The translations under genes and the position numbers were made by a program. 9,513 bases of DNA, taken from the NCBI GenBank assembly GCA_002429455.1, contig DIZU01000160.1, forward strand, positions 6,959 to 16,471, given 5' to 3'. The notes under the pieces were generated by a model. That model worked only from the letters and a program-made list of their open reading frames with translations. It was not told the DNA's origin and made no database searches. The DNA is from Methylotenera sp. UBA6020 (GTDB lineage: Bacteria > Pseudomonadota > Gammaproteobacteria > Burkholderiales > Methylophilaceae). Shown in pieces: positions 1-6,912 of the stretch (the stretch's first letter is position 1; each line of letters begins with the position of its first letter).

Positions 1-3
1 GTT

Positions 4-1110
4 TTATGTATTGAATAACGATTTTCTTGTTGGGTTATGTTCAATATGCGATATTTTAGCGCCTGATATTTCAGCACGGGATATTTCAGAACTAGATATT
101 TCAACCCCGTGATTGCGCGCGCTGCAAATTATCCATGTTAGTGAGCTGTCTGTAAAACTCATTTTTAGTTGCTGCAAATGTTTTTCCGCTTCAACTGCAT
201 TTTCAAACACAGCAAAGCCTGTTGGCCCCCAGGAGCTTTGTCCAAAACAAGCCACACCCATGTGCGCTAAATGTTGCAATACTGCGCCCACTTGCTTGCT
301 TGCATAACGTCCACCTTGAGCAGGCGCAAAATAATCGCCTACGTGCGCCTGTAACTCTTGAATACTGTTACCAAAAGCGGTTAAATCATGCTCAACCAAG
401 GCGGGCATGGCCTGCATTAATACATGCCGACATAAATGGGCCGCCAGATTTTCAGAAAATACTGGCAACTCATTAAATGCCGTACGCTCCTCTTCACCAT
501 GGATACCTGGCTGGCTTGAATCAAGTATTAACAAAATACGCCAATGTTCAGGAAACTCATAGCGCGCCAACAATGGCGGTATATTTGAATTTTCCGAGTT
601 AGGATTTGCCAGGTTAGGACGGGTAACACGTCCGCCATCAATCAATAATCCACCGTGGTTAAAAGCTGCAATACCAATACCAGAACGACCACCTCGCCCG
701 GTCAGCTCGGCAATTTTTGCGGTGCTTAAATTTAAACTGTATAACTGACTAATTGCCGTACCAATCGCCAAAGCTAACTGAGTGCCAGAGCCCAGGCCTG
801 CATGCTCAGGAATATGCTGCTTGATATTAAGGCTAACACCACCATTAAGATGCAGTTTAGTGATGAGTTGCTGGGCTATTGCAGTTGCTTTCGCAATAGC
901 TGACACGCTCACCGATGCAGCTCCGGTTACAGGTAGTTTCTCGGAAGGTAGTTTTTGAAAAGACGCGGCAGTTAATTCAATGTTAGGTGTTGCCAGACTT
1001 AAGCCTATGCTGCCAAATTTTCGCCCCAGGCCGCCGTGCAAATCAAAAAAGCCCATATGCAACCGAGCCGAACTACTTACTAAAATCTCAGTACTTGTCA
1101 CAGCCATCAT
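4..1110 (-). CDS. mptG: Beta-ribofuranosylaminobenzene 5'-phosphate synthase (beta-RFAP synthase), GHMP-kinase superfamily
   Basis: This 368-residue protein is a likely beta-RFAP synthase. That enzyme joins PRPP to an aromatic amino acid precursor (4-hydroxybenzoate or 4-aminobenzoate in characterised forms), the committed step of methanopterin synthesis. In bacteria it serves the H4MPT-linked formaldehyde oxidation pathway of methylotrophs. Seen: an N-terminal 'SSARLHMGFFDLHGGLGRKF' segment (13-32), the GHMP glycine-rich motif 'PEHAGLGSGT' (101-110) and the family-like 'GRGGRSGIGIAAF' (138-150). The start is an ATGATG pair (1110 or 1107) with a purine-rich GAAGAA just upstream. The body fits the family length, but about 30 extra C-terminal residues hold a pentapeptide repeat and look dispensable. 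The gene is divergent from ppsA, not beside other H4MPT genes in this window. The family call is firm. A different GHMP kinase is unlikely. Confidence 0.87.
   Translation of the reverse strand: MMAVTSTEILVSSSARLHMGFFDLHGGLGRKFGSIGLSLATPNIELTAASFQKLPSEKLPVTGAASVSVSAIAKATAIAQQLITKLHLNGGVSLNIKQHIPEHAGLGSGTQLALAIGTAISQLYSLNLSTAKIAELTGRGGRSGIGIAAFNHGGLLIDGGRVTRPNLANPNSENSNIPPLLARYEFPEHWRILLILDSSQPGIHGEEERTAFNELPVFSENLAAHLCRHVLMQAMPALVEHDLTAFGNSIQELQAHVGDYFAPAQGGRYASKQVGAVLQHLAHMGVACFGQSSWGPTGFAVFENAVEAEKHLQQLKMSFTDSSLTWIICSARNHGVEISSSEISRAEISGAKISHIEHNPTRKSLFNT
50..109 (-). repeat. Four 15-bp tandem repeats inside the 3' end of mptG
   Basis: Four consecutive 15-base units start at 50, 65, 80 and 95. 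On the plus strand each begins GATATTT(C/T)A, followed by a variable half. Because the unit is a multiple of three, it stays in frame and encodes a degenerate pentapeptide repeat (VEISS, SEISR, AEISG, AKISH) at about residues 336-355 of the protein. The core of each unit is much more conserved than the flanking codons, which suggests unit-wise expansion. Confidence 0.85.
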
Positions 1111-1134
1111 AAATTCTTCATTTGGGGTTTCTTC

Positions 1135-1163
1135 ATTATTTAATGTGTTGTGTCATGTGACAA
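1135..1163 (-). promoter_or_regulatory. Candidate sigma-70 promoter of mptG
   Basis: Read on the minus strand, TTGTCA (1163-1158) is followed by a 17-base spacer and AATAAT (1140-1135). Each hexamer differs from the TTGACA/TATAAT consensus at one position. Initiation would fall near 1128, giving a leader of under 20 bases before the ATG at 1110. This is a pattern match only. Confidence 0.5.
1151..1162. promoter_or_regulatory. Palindrome overlapping the mptG -35 element (possible operator)
   Basis: The 12-mer TGTCATGTGACA is an inverted repeat with 5-base arms and a 2-base centre. It overlaps the -35 hexamer of the candidate mptG promoter, a position typical of repressor sites. No regulator is encoded nearby, and a short palindrome can arise by chance. 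Confidence 0.25.
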
Positions 1164-1380
1164 TCAACTTCTAATTAATCCCTTGCATTTTAGCTGACAG
1201 ACGTGGCTTTAATTAAATGCCAGAATCCAAACTAACGTCATTTTAGCTCGAAGTTCAGATTTTCAGGTGACAACACACGCATATTTAGGCAAAATAACTT
1301 CTTACCAAGAATAATCTAAATATTTAATCATCCCTCCAACATTCTTAAGCATCAATCATTGCAAAATGGCTTATGAAGCG

Positions 1381-1386
1381 TTGACA
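1381..1386 (+). promoter_or_regulatory. Consensus -35-like TTGACA upstream of ppsA
   Basis: A perfect TTGACA lies about 60 bases before the ppsA ATG. The bases 15-18 positions downstream (around GAATTG) are a poor -10, so an activator-dependent promoter or chance are both possible. Confidence 0.25.
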
Positions 1387-1445
1387 AAAGAGCTGCGTTA
1401 AAGAATTGGAAATTTAATCACTTGTTTGAACACCTGAGGAACACT

Positions 1446-3818
1446 ATGTCAGTCCACGTTATTCCATTTGAAAACCTAAGAAATATAGACGTGCCTTCAG
1501 TCGGCGGTAAAAATGCGTCTTTAGGCGAGATGATTTCTCAGCTTTCAGCAAAAGGCGTGCGAGTGCCAACCGGCTTTGCAACCACTGCAGACGCATACCG
1601 CGAGTTTTTAGCCCAAAACGGCTTAGACGAAAAAATTAACGCTGAGCTTGAAAAACTCAATGTGGATGACACCATTGCCCTGGCAAGCTGCGGCAAACAA
1701 GTGCGTGAATGGATTATGGCACAGCCATTCCCAGCCGCATTAGACCAGGCTATTGCAGAACACTATGCAACACTCACTGCAAAATCTGGTAACGGTGCCA
1801 CATTCGCAGTGCGTTCTTCTGCCACGGCAGAAGATTTACCTGATGCCTCTTTTGCCGGTCAACAAGAGTCATTTCTTAACATTCAAGGTTTAGACCACAT
1901 TTTGCATGCAATTAAAGAAGTGTTTGCTTCTTTATACAATGACCGTGCAATTTCATATCGCGTACACAAAGGCTTTGTGCATGCAGACGTGGCATTATCC
2001 GCAGGTGTGCAACAAATGGTACGTAGTGACATTGGCTGTGCTGGCGTGATGTTCACCATTGACACAGAATCAGGCTTTAAGGATGTGGTATTTATCACTT
2101 CTTCTTACGGCTTAGGTGAAACTGTGGTGCAAGGCGCGGTGAATCCTGATGAATTTTATGTGCATAAACCACTGTTAGCATTGGGCAAGCCGGCAATTGT
2201 GCGCCGCACCATGGGTTCAAAACTCATCAAAATGGTGTTTTCTGATGCTACACAAGCCGGTAAAAGCACCCATACGATTGATGTAGACGCTGCCGACAGC
2301 GACCGTTACTCACTGTCAAATGAAGACATTCTGGAGTTAGCCCGTTACGCCATGACCATTGAGGCGCACTATGGTTGCCCAATGGATATTGAGTGGGGCA
2401 AAAACGGTGTAGATAACAAACTATACATTCTACAAGCACGCCCAGAGACCGTGAAATCACAAGAGTCTGCAAATAATATTACAGAGACTTTTAAACTCAA
2501 CAAACACTCAGCTAAACCATTGGTAGTGGGTCGCGCGGTGACGCAAAAAGTGGGCGTAGGTCCTGTACGTATCGTGTTGGACCCAGCAGACATGCATCTG
2601 GTACAACCGGGCGATATATTGGTAGCCGACATGACCGACCCCAACTGGGAGCCTGTGATGAAGCGTGCTAGCGCGCTAGTCACCAATCGTGGCGGTCGTA
2701 CTTGCCATGCTGCGATTATTGCGCGTGAACTTGGTATTCCGGCGATTGTTGGCTCAGTTAATGCCACTGATATTCTGCGTGAAGGTGAAATCGTCACCGT
2801 ATCATGTGCTGAAGGTGAATCTGGCTTTGTCTACCATGGCGCACTAGATTATGAAGTAAGCACCCAGGCAGCAGCCTCACTTTCTTCAGCGCCTTGTAAG
2901 ATCATGATGAATGTAGGCAATCCAGACATGGCTTTTGGCTTTGCTAAAATACCGAATGATGGCGTGGGCTTGGCGCGTTTAGAGTTTGTAATCAACAACA
3001 TGGTAGGAATTCACCCTAAAGCCATTTTGAATGTCGATGCAATGCCAACTGCGATTCAAACCACGATTAAAAACCGTGCACGCGGCTACGCAAGTCCTAA
3101 ACAGTTTTACATTGATAAAGTCGCTGAAGGTGTGGCGACCATTGCCGCCGCTTTTTATCCAAAACCAGTGATTGTGCGTACTTCTGACTTTAAATCTAAC
3201 GAGTACAAAAAACTGGTCGGTGGTGAAATTTACGAGCCAGATGAAGAGAATCCAATGATCGGCTTCCGTGGTGCGGCACGTTATATGGCTGAAGACTTCA
3301 AAGAGTGCTTTGCCATGGAATGTACGGCCATGAAAAAAGTACGTGATGAAATGGGCTTAACTAACGTCGAGCTGATGATTCCTTTTGTACGCACTTTGGC
3401 TGAAGCCAAGGCAGTGACGGAGATCATGGCTGCCAATGGTCTCAAACGTGGCGAAAATGGCTTGCGCCTGATTATGATGTGCGAAATTCCTTCTAATGCT
3501 TTGTTGGCAGAACAGTTCCTGGGCTATTTTGACGGTTTTTCAATCGGCTCGAATGACCTGACGCAACTGACATTAGGCATGGACCGCGATTCAGGCATCT
3601 TGGCCGATGGTTTTGATGAACGGAATGACGCAGTCAAAGTATTGCTAAAAATGGCGATAAGTACCGCAAACCGTTTAGGTAAATATGTAGGTATTTGTGG
3701 TCAAGGCCCATCAGACCACCCAGACTTTGCCGAATGGCTTGTGGCTGAAGGCATACAATCTGTTTCACTCAACCCGGACACCGTGATAACTACATGGCAA
3801 AGACTGACTAAGAAATAA
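1446..3818 (+). CDS. ppsA: Phosphoenolpyruvate synthase (pyruvate, water dikinase)
   Basis: PpsA converts pyruvate, ATP and water to PEP, AMP and phosphate in the cytoplasm, the entry to gluconeogenesis. The 790-residue protein has the usual length and order. An N-terminal ATP-grasp nucleotide-binding domain (about 1-340) carries '[10 protein letters not shown]' near its start and '[17 protein letters not shown]' at its end. The phosphohistidine domain has '[18 protein letters not shown]' with His421. The C-terminal PEP/pyruvate-binding barrel has '[17 protein letters not shown]' and '[10 protein letters not shown]' with Cys751. These positions coincide with the residue numbers known for the E. 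coli enzyme, and Thr419, the regulatory phosphorylation site, is also present. ATG 1446 is chosen over the in-frame TTG at 1422 because GAGGA (1436-1440) sits 5 bases upstream and it gives the family N-terminus. The gene is followed immediately by its regulator ppsR. Confidence 0.97.
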   Translation: MSVHVIPFENLRNIDVPSVGGKNASLGEMISQLSAKGVRVPTGFATTADAYREFLAQNGLDEKINAELEKLNVDDTIALASCGKQVREWIMAQPFPAALDQAIAEHYATLTAKSGNGATFAVRSSATAEDLPDASFAGQQESFLNIQGLDHILHAIKEVFASLYNDRAISYRVHKGFVHADVALSAGVQQMVRSDIGCAGVMFTIDTESGFKDVVFITSSYGLGETVVQGAVNPDEFYVHKPLLALGKPAIVRRTMGSKLIKMVFSDATQAGKSTHTIDVDAADSDRYSLSNEDILELARYAMTIEAHYGCPMDIEWGKNGVDNKLYILQARPETVKSQESANNITETFKLNKHSAKPLVVGRAVTQKVGVGPVRIVLDPADMHLVQPGDILVADMTDPNWEPVMKRASALVTNRGGRTCHAAIIARELGIPAIVGSVNATDILREGEIVTVSCAEGESGFVYHGALDYEVSTQAAASLSSAPCKIMMNVGNPDMAFGFAKIPNDGVGLARLEFVINNMVGIHPKAILNVDAMPTAIQTTIKNRARGYASPKQFYIDKVAEGVATIAAAFYPKPVIVRTSDFKSNEYKKLVGGEIYEPDEENPMIGFRGAARYMAEDFKECFAMECTAMKKVRDEMGLTNVELMIPFVRTLAEAKAVTEIMAANGLKRGENGLRLIMMCEIPSNALLAEQFLGYFDGFSIGSNDLTQLTLGMDRDSGILADGFDERNDAVKVLLKMAISTANRLGKYVGICGQGPSDHPDFAEWLVAEGIQSVSLNPDTVITTWQRLTKK

Positions 3819-3834
3819 TGGTTAGTCAATAATG
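3816..3834 (+). promoter_or_regulatory. Double TAATG stop/start junction between ppsA and ppsR
   Basis: The ppsA stop TAA (3816-3818) shares its last A with an ATG. That ATG opens a four-codon frame (Met-Val-Ser-Gln) ending in TAA at 3830-3832, which again shares its A with the ppsR ATG at 3832. AATAATG therefore occurs twice, 14 bases apart. With no ribosome binding site visible, this fits termination-reinitiation coupling. Confidence 0.5.
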
Positions 3835-4641
3835 CTGAATCGTACTGTACTGTTTATTTCCGATGGCACCGGTATTACAGCAGGCGCTTTGGGTAAATTG
3901 CTTGAGCACTTTCCAAGCACACATTTTACCCAAGTGCGCCTGCCATTTACCGACACGCTAGATAAAATCAAGCTTGCGCAAGAGGCTATATTGCACGCCA
4001 CCGAACTAGATGGCGGCCGCCCGGTGGTGATTATGTCGTTAGGTAACATTGAATTACGCAATGCCTTAAAACAATCCAACGCCTATTTTATTGACCTCTT
4101 CAATACATTTATTGATCCACTAGGCTTAGAGCTTGATCAGAAGCCATTAACTGGGGCTGGCATCGCGCATAGCGTCATGGGTAGCAGCTACCATGAACGA
4201 ATGGAAGCTATTAACTTTACACTAGGCCATGATGACGGCATGACCAACTTTGGCTTAGAAGAAGCAGAAGTCATTTTAATTGGTGTCTCGCGTTGTGGAA
4301 AAACCCCCACTAGCATTTACCTGGCGATGCAGTTTGGTATCAAGGCCGCCAATTACCCGTTGATTCCAGAAGACTTTGAACGTGGTGTTTTGCCAGCTGT
4401 TTTACATAAACATCTTGATAAGATTTTTGGTTTAACCATTAAAGCAGAGCGTTTACACTCCGTACGCAGTGAACGTAGGCCGGATAGTTTTTATGCCTCT
4501 TTAGAAAATTGCCGAAAAGAAATCGCCACCGCCGAAGGTTTAATGCGCGACGCTGGTATTACGTGGGCAGATTCAACCAGTCGTTCCATAGAGGAATTAT
4601 CAGCTATTATTTTGCAGAAAATTCGTAAGCCTGTTAATTAG
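3832..4641 (+). CDS. ppsR: PEP synthase regulatory protein (kinase/pyrophosphorylase, DUF299 family)
   Basis: This is a bifunctional regulator of PEP synthase. The family phosphorylates the active-site threonine of PpsA in an ADP-dependent reaction and removes the phosphate with inorganic phosphate, switching PEP synthesis off and on. The 269-residue protein has the family-typical length, the N-terminal 'VLFISDGTGITA' (6-17) and the P-loop 'GVSRCGKTPTSIYLA' (151-165), followed by 'ANYPLIPED'. It follows ppsA by 13 bases on the same strand, so the two should be co-transcribed, matching its expected target. In E. coli the equivalent pair is divergent. No Shine-Dalgarno sequence is visible before ATG 3832, and translation probably depends on ribosomes arriving from ppsA. 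Confidence 0.95.
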   Translation: MLNRTVLFISDGTGITAGALGKLLEHFPSTHFTQVRLPFTDTLDKIKLAQEAILHATELDGGRPVVIMSLGNIELRNALKQSNAYFIDLFNTFIDPLGLELDQKPLTGAGIAHSVMGSSYHERMEAINFTLGHDDGMTNFGLEEAEVILIGVSRCGKTPTSIYLAMQFGIKAANYPLIPEDFERGVLPAVLHKHLDKIFGLTIKAERLHSVRSERRPDSFYASLENCRKEIATAEGLMRDAGITWADSTSRSIEELSAIILQKIRKPVN

Positions 4642-4644
4642 TTA

Positions 4645-4671
4645 AGGTCTCATTAATAGTCATTGAGGCCT
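4645..4671. terminator. Hairpin just after ppsR (possible terminator)
   Basis: AGGTCTCA (4645-4652) pairs with TGAGGCCT (4664-4671) through eight pairs including one G-U, with an 11-base loop. It starts 4 bases after the ppsR stop. No T-tract follows, so it would be a weak intrinsic terminator or a 3'-end stabiliser. Confidence 0.35.
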
Positions 4672-4704
4672 CTGCACAAAATAAAATCGGATTCAAACAC
4701 AAAA

Positions 4705-4737
4705 CCCGTCATTCTGAGCGTAGCGAAGAATGACGGG
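4705..4737. repeat. Palindromic dispersed-type repeat / hairpin, possible shared terminator
   Basis: CCCGTCATTCT (4705-4715) and AGAATGACGGG (4727-4737) are perfect 11-base inverted arms around an 11-base loop GAGCGTAGCGA. The core (TCATTCTGAGCG..GCGAAGAATGA) resembles a short palindromic repeat family I recall seeing intergenically in many unrelated bacterial genomes. It lies between the convergent ppsR and glutathione-peroxidase genes. On the minus strand the stem is followed by TTTTGTGTTT, so it could terminate transcripts coming from the peroxidase gene. Confidence 0.6.
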
Positions 4738-4811
4738 GTGTTAAGCTCTGCTGATCTATCCAACACTCAAGCCAACGCTCATGAATGGCTATAGATTTTA
4801 TATACTGTAGA

Positions 4812-5391
4812 TTACTTCAAACTCGGTTTAATTCGATTAAGAATCTCGGCAGAATCTGGTTTCACATCACTGCTATAAACATAAACATCCTTACCGCCCG
4901 GCAAAATCACATATTTATAGAAATTCCACATCGGTGCTAGGCCAGTTTTTGCACTGAGTTGTTTATACAATGGGTTGGCATCTGGGCCAGTCACAGCACT
5001 TTTAGTAATCATCGGAAACTTGACGGAATAAGTGAGTTTACAGAAATCGCCAATTTGCTTATTGTTACCAGGTTCCTGCTTAAAATCATTCGATGGAAAT
5101 CCAATCACCAATAAACCATTATCTTTGTATTTGCTGTAAACCACTTCAAGCGCATCCAAACTGCGGTGTAAAGCCACATTTACTCGCGGTGTTCACCACT
5201 AAAATTGGTTTATCCTGATAATCACAGAGATTGATTTTATCGCCCTGCAATGTCGTTAATTGATGGTTATAGAGTTCAGAACAAGCAGCGTTTGCCATGT
5301 GTGACACCCCGAATAAAAAGACTGCCAATAGCAATTGTTTCATTGAAAATAACTTCATTGATAATCGATTCATATTAACTTGCTCGAACAT
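4812..5391 (-). pseudogene. Secreted glutathione peroxidase-like gene, frameshifted
   Basis: Two overlapping frames together make one glutathione peroxidase/thiol peroxidase, a family that reduces peroxides with thioredoxin or glutathione. The upstream frame (5391-5146) holds a signal peptide (MKQLLLAVFLFG...MANA followed by Ala-Cys) and the peroxidatic 'NTASKCGFTPQF', then reads out of frame to TGA. The downstream frame (continuing to TAA at 4812-4814) supplies 'LDALEVVYSKYKDNGLLVIG', then 'QEPG' and 'MWNFYKYVI'. The family normally has three residues between the Gln of CGFTPQ and this Leu (9 bases). Only one base is present, implying loss of 8 bases at about 5160-5163. The start is uncertain (5391, 5373, 5358 or 5343), and 5343 fits the signal peptide best. 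A resulting ~80-residue product would keep the cysteine but lack the rest of the fold. The gene was probably periplasmic and is now inactive, unless the shift is an assembly error. Confidence 0.82.
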
Positions 5392-5515
5392 AAAATAGAT
5401 AAGTAGAGGCTTATATACGACTAGGCATTTTGTTATTCGTTCTCTCTTAAATTTACAGATTTAATATCTGAAATTTAATAACAAAATTTAATGCAATAAA
5501 GTCACAATAAAACCT

Positions 5516-5536
5516 AAACTGCGAATACTGCAGTTT
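5516..5536 (-). terminator. Intrinsic terminator candidate after rlmF
   Basis: AAACTGC (5516-5522) and GCAGTTT (5530-5536) form a perfect 7-pair stem with a 7-base loop. On the minus strand it lies 14 bases beyond the rlmF stop and is followed by AGGTTTTATT. It is a moderate terminator-like structure in the right place and orientation. Confidence 0.45.
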
Positions 5537-5549
5537 CACAATCGGCCAG

Positions 5550-6539
5550 TTAAGATGCCTTTTGCCAATGATTGCTGCGCCATGCACGTTGTTGGCTAGC
5601 ATTGAGAAATGTCCACGCTACGAAGCGGCTTTTCTTTTGCCCTTGTGCCATGTCTATCGTTTTCACGGTCAGTGCGTTGACATTTCTGAGCGCGCGATAG
5701 ACAGCAGGCAGGCTAGCGGCCTTTGAGATCAGTGTGGTAAACCAGAAACATTGAGTGGCAATCTGTGCGCTTTCAAAGATCATATGGCTAACAAATGCCT
5801 CCTCGCCACCTTCACAGTAGAGCTCTGCGGCCTGTCCGCCAAAATTGAGCATTGGCGCCTGATTCCGCGAACCACCCTTGCTCAGATTCTTACCTAAATT
5901 CCGCCATTTTCGCTGTGTGCCGGCGCTGGCGTCATCCAGCGAGGCGTGAAAAGGCGGGTTGCACAGGGTAAGGTCAAAGGTCTCGTCGAGCGGTACAATC
6001 CCTTTGAAGATGGCTGTGGGTGAAGATTGCAAACGCAGCTCGATTGCCTCTGACAGCCCACCATTCGCATCCAGAATACGCTGTGCATTAGCAAGGGCAA
6101 TGGGGTCAATGTCTGCACCTACAAAATGCCAGTCATATTCACGATGGCCGATAAGCGGATAAATGGCATTGGCACCCACACCGATGTCGAGTACCTTTAC
6201 GCATTCTCCAAGCGGAATGACACCACCGTTGGCGGTACTTAGTAGATCGGCGATGTAGTGCAGATAGTCTGCCCGGCCAGGAATAGGCGGACAAAGATAC
6301 TGTGCCGGAATATCCCAGTCCAAAATAGCGTAATGCTGTTTCAGCAAGGCCTGATTAAGCGCCTTAACGGCCTGTGGGTTGGAAAAATCGATGGAAGCGT
6401 CATTGTATGCGTTCAAGTGTACAAAACGTGTTAGTGCCGGACTAACTTGGATGAGTTGATCGAAGTCGTATCGACCCCGATGCTTGTTTCGCACATGCAA
6501 CCCAGCCTTTATTGCAGAGTCATCCTGACGACCCGCCAT
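5550..6539 (-). CDS. rlmF: 23S rRNA (adenine(1618)-N6)-methyltransferase
   Basis: RlmF uses S-adenosylmethionine to methylate N6 of A1618 in 23S rRNA. From Met at 6539 the protein is 329 residues, close to the roughly 310 of the E. coli enzyme. Seen: '[14 protein letters not shown]' near the N-terminus, '[13 protein letters not shown]', '[18 protein letters not shown]', the SAM-binding loop '[15 protein letters not shown]' (117-131), the N6-adenine methylase motif 'NPPF' (194-197), '[16 protein letters not shown]' and C-terminal '[15 protein letters not shown]'. The open frame continues upstream to an ATG at 6701, but those 54 residues resemble a transposase N-terminus and not RlmF, so 6539 is preferred. 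Neither start has a clear ribosome binding site. The gene is single, flanked by a broken peroxidase gene and divergent from the pigment operon. The family is best known from gammaproteobacteria, so transfer is possible. Confidence 0.92.
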   Translation of the reverse strand: MAGRQDDSAIKAGLHVRNKHRGRYDFDQLIQVSPALTRFVHLNAYNDASIDFSNPQAVKALNQALLKQHYAILDWDIPAQYLCPPIPGRADYLHYIADLLSTANGGVIPLGECVKVLDIGVGANAIYPLIGHREYDWHFVGADIDPIALANAQRILDANGGLSEAIELRLQSSPTAIFKGIVPLDETFDLTLCNPPFHASLDDASAGTQRKWRNLGKNLSKGGSRNQAPMLNFGGQAAELYCEGGEEAFVSHMIFESAQIATQCFWFTTLISKAASLPAVYRALRNVNALTVKTIDMAQGQKKSRFVAWTFLNASQQRAWRSNHWQKAS

Positions 6540-6545
6540 CACGAG

Positions 6546-6641
6546 CTGGTAATCCACTGAGGCAGCAAAGATTGCCTGCCGGATATTGCCATACTGGATG
6601 ATGTGCCACGGCTGGCCGGGCATGATAAAACGGGGTAAACA
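6546..6641 (-). pseudogene. N-terminal fragment of a REP-associated tyrosine transposase (RAYT, Y1_Tnp family), fused in frame to rlmF
   Basis: The translated stretch contains '[18 protein letters not shown]' followed by '[13 protein letters not shown]'. This matches the typical start of RAYT/IS200-like transposases (R-L-P-R-x-x-x-P-G-x-P-x-H-x-x-Q-R-G-N-x-R-Q-x-x-F-x-x-x-D-Y). The usual Arg of 'QRGN' is Tyr. After 'DYQ' the similarity stops, and the catalytic HUH and tyrosine regions are absent. Just upstream the minus strand reads ATGCTTGTTTACCCC, which puts an ATG one base out of frame with the fragment. A one-base loss at the old transposase start would explain this. It is a remnant, not a functional transposase. 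Confidence 0.65.
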
Positions 6642-6821
6642 AGCATGCGGTTTAATCAGAGAATGATAGGCTGTAGCATAGCATAATCGTACTGAGCCCA
6701 TTGATTTGTTATGCCAGTATGAGCTTAGTACAATTTAGTCGACGGACAAATCCATGCCTCGGTTCGGCAAAAAACCAAAATCAACCATAGAGACAGATAC
6801 CCGTATTTATTCACTATGCGA

Positions 6822-6827
6822 TATAAT
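6822..6827 (+). promoter_or_regulatory. Consensus -10 (TATAAT) upstream of the chorismatase operon
   Basis: A perfect TATAAT lies 85 bases before the ATG at 6913 in the divergent gap. No convincing -35 lies 16-18 bases upstream, so assignment as the operon promoter is tentative. Nearer the start, ATCATTCC occurs twice in tandem at 6876 and 6886. Confidence 0.25.
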
Positions 6828-6912
6828 TCCCGAGCGGATTGCTAAATAATGAGAACTAATAAATATCCATTTAGCATCATTCCGTATCATTCCTTTGTAT
6901 GACGCTTAACTC

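Larger units (their letters stand above)
1111..1445. other. Divergent intergenic region between mptG and ppsA
   Basis: This is 335 AT-rich bases with no convincing gene. It contains a candidate minus-strand promoter and palindrome near mptG (1135-1163). The 10-mer CATTTTAGCT occurs twice (1186-1195 and 1239-1248), and GTGACAA occurs near 1157 and 1267. A consensus TTGACA hexamer lies at 1381-1386, about 60 bases before the ppsA start, but has no good -10 partner. The ppsA ribosome binding site GAGGA is at 1436-1440. No riboswitch or small RNA could be recognised. Confidence 0.6.

Noticed and set aside
2369..2797. A 142-residue open frame on the minus strand inside ppsA
   Set aside because: It lies wholly within a strongly conserved ppsA coding region and has no recognisable motif; it is a shadow of codon bias.
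4740..4811. Possible small gene between the palindromic repeat and the peroxidase stop
   Set aside because: No start with a ribosome binding site and no open frame of useful length in 72 bases.
5146..5177. Programmed frameshifting in the peroxidase gene
   Set aside because: No slippery heptamer or stimulatory structure is visible, and about eight bases are missing relative to the family, which a one-base shift would not restore.
5457..5471. CAGAT...ATCTG inverted repeat upstream of the peroxidase gene
   Set aside because: Five-base arms in very AT-rich DNA are expected by chance.
6755..6769. TGCC...GGCA hairpin followed by an A-run in the gap before the chorismatase gene
   Set aside because: Only four pairs in the stem, and the homopolymer run is on the wrong side for a terminator in either useful direction.
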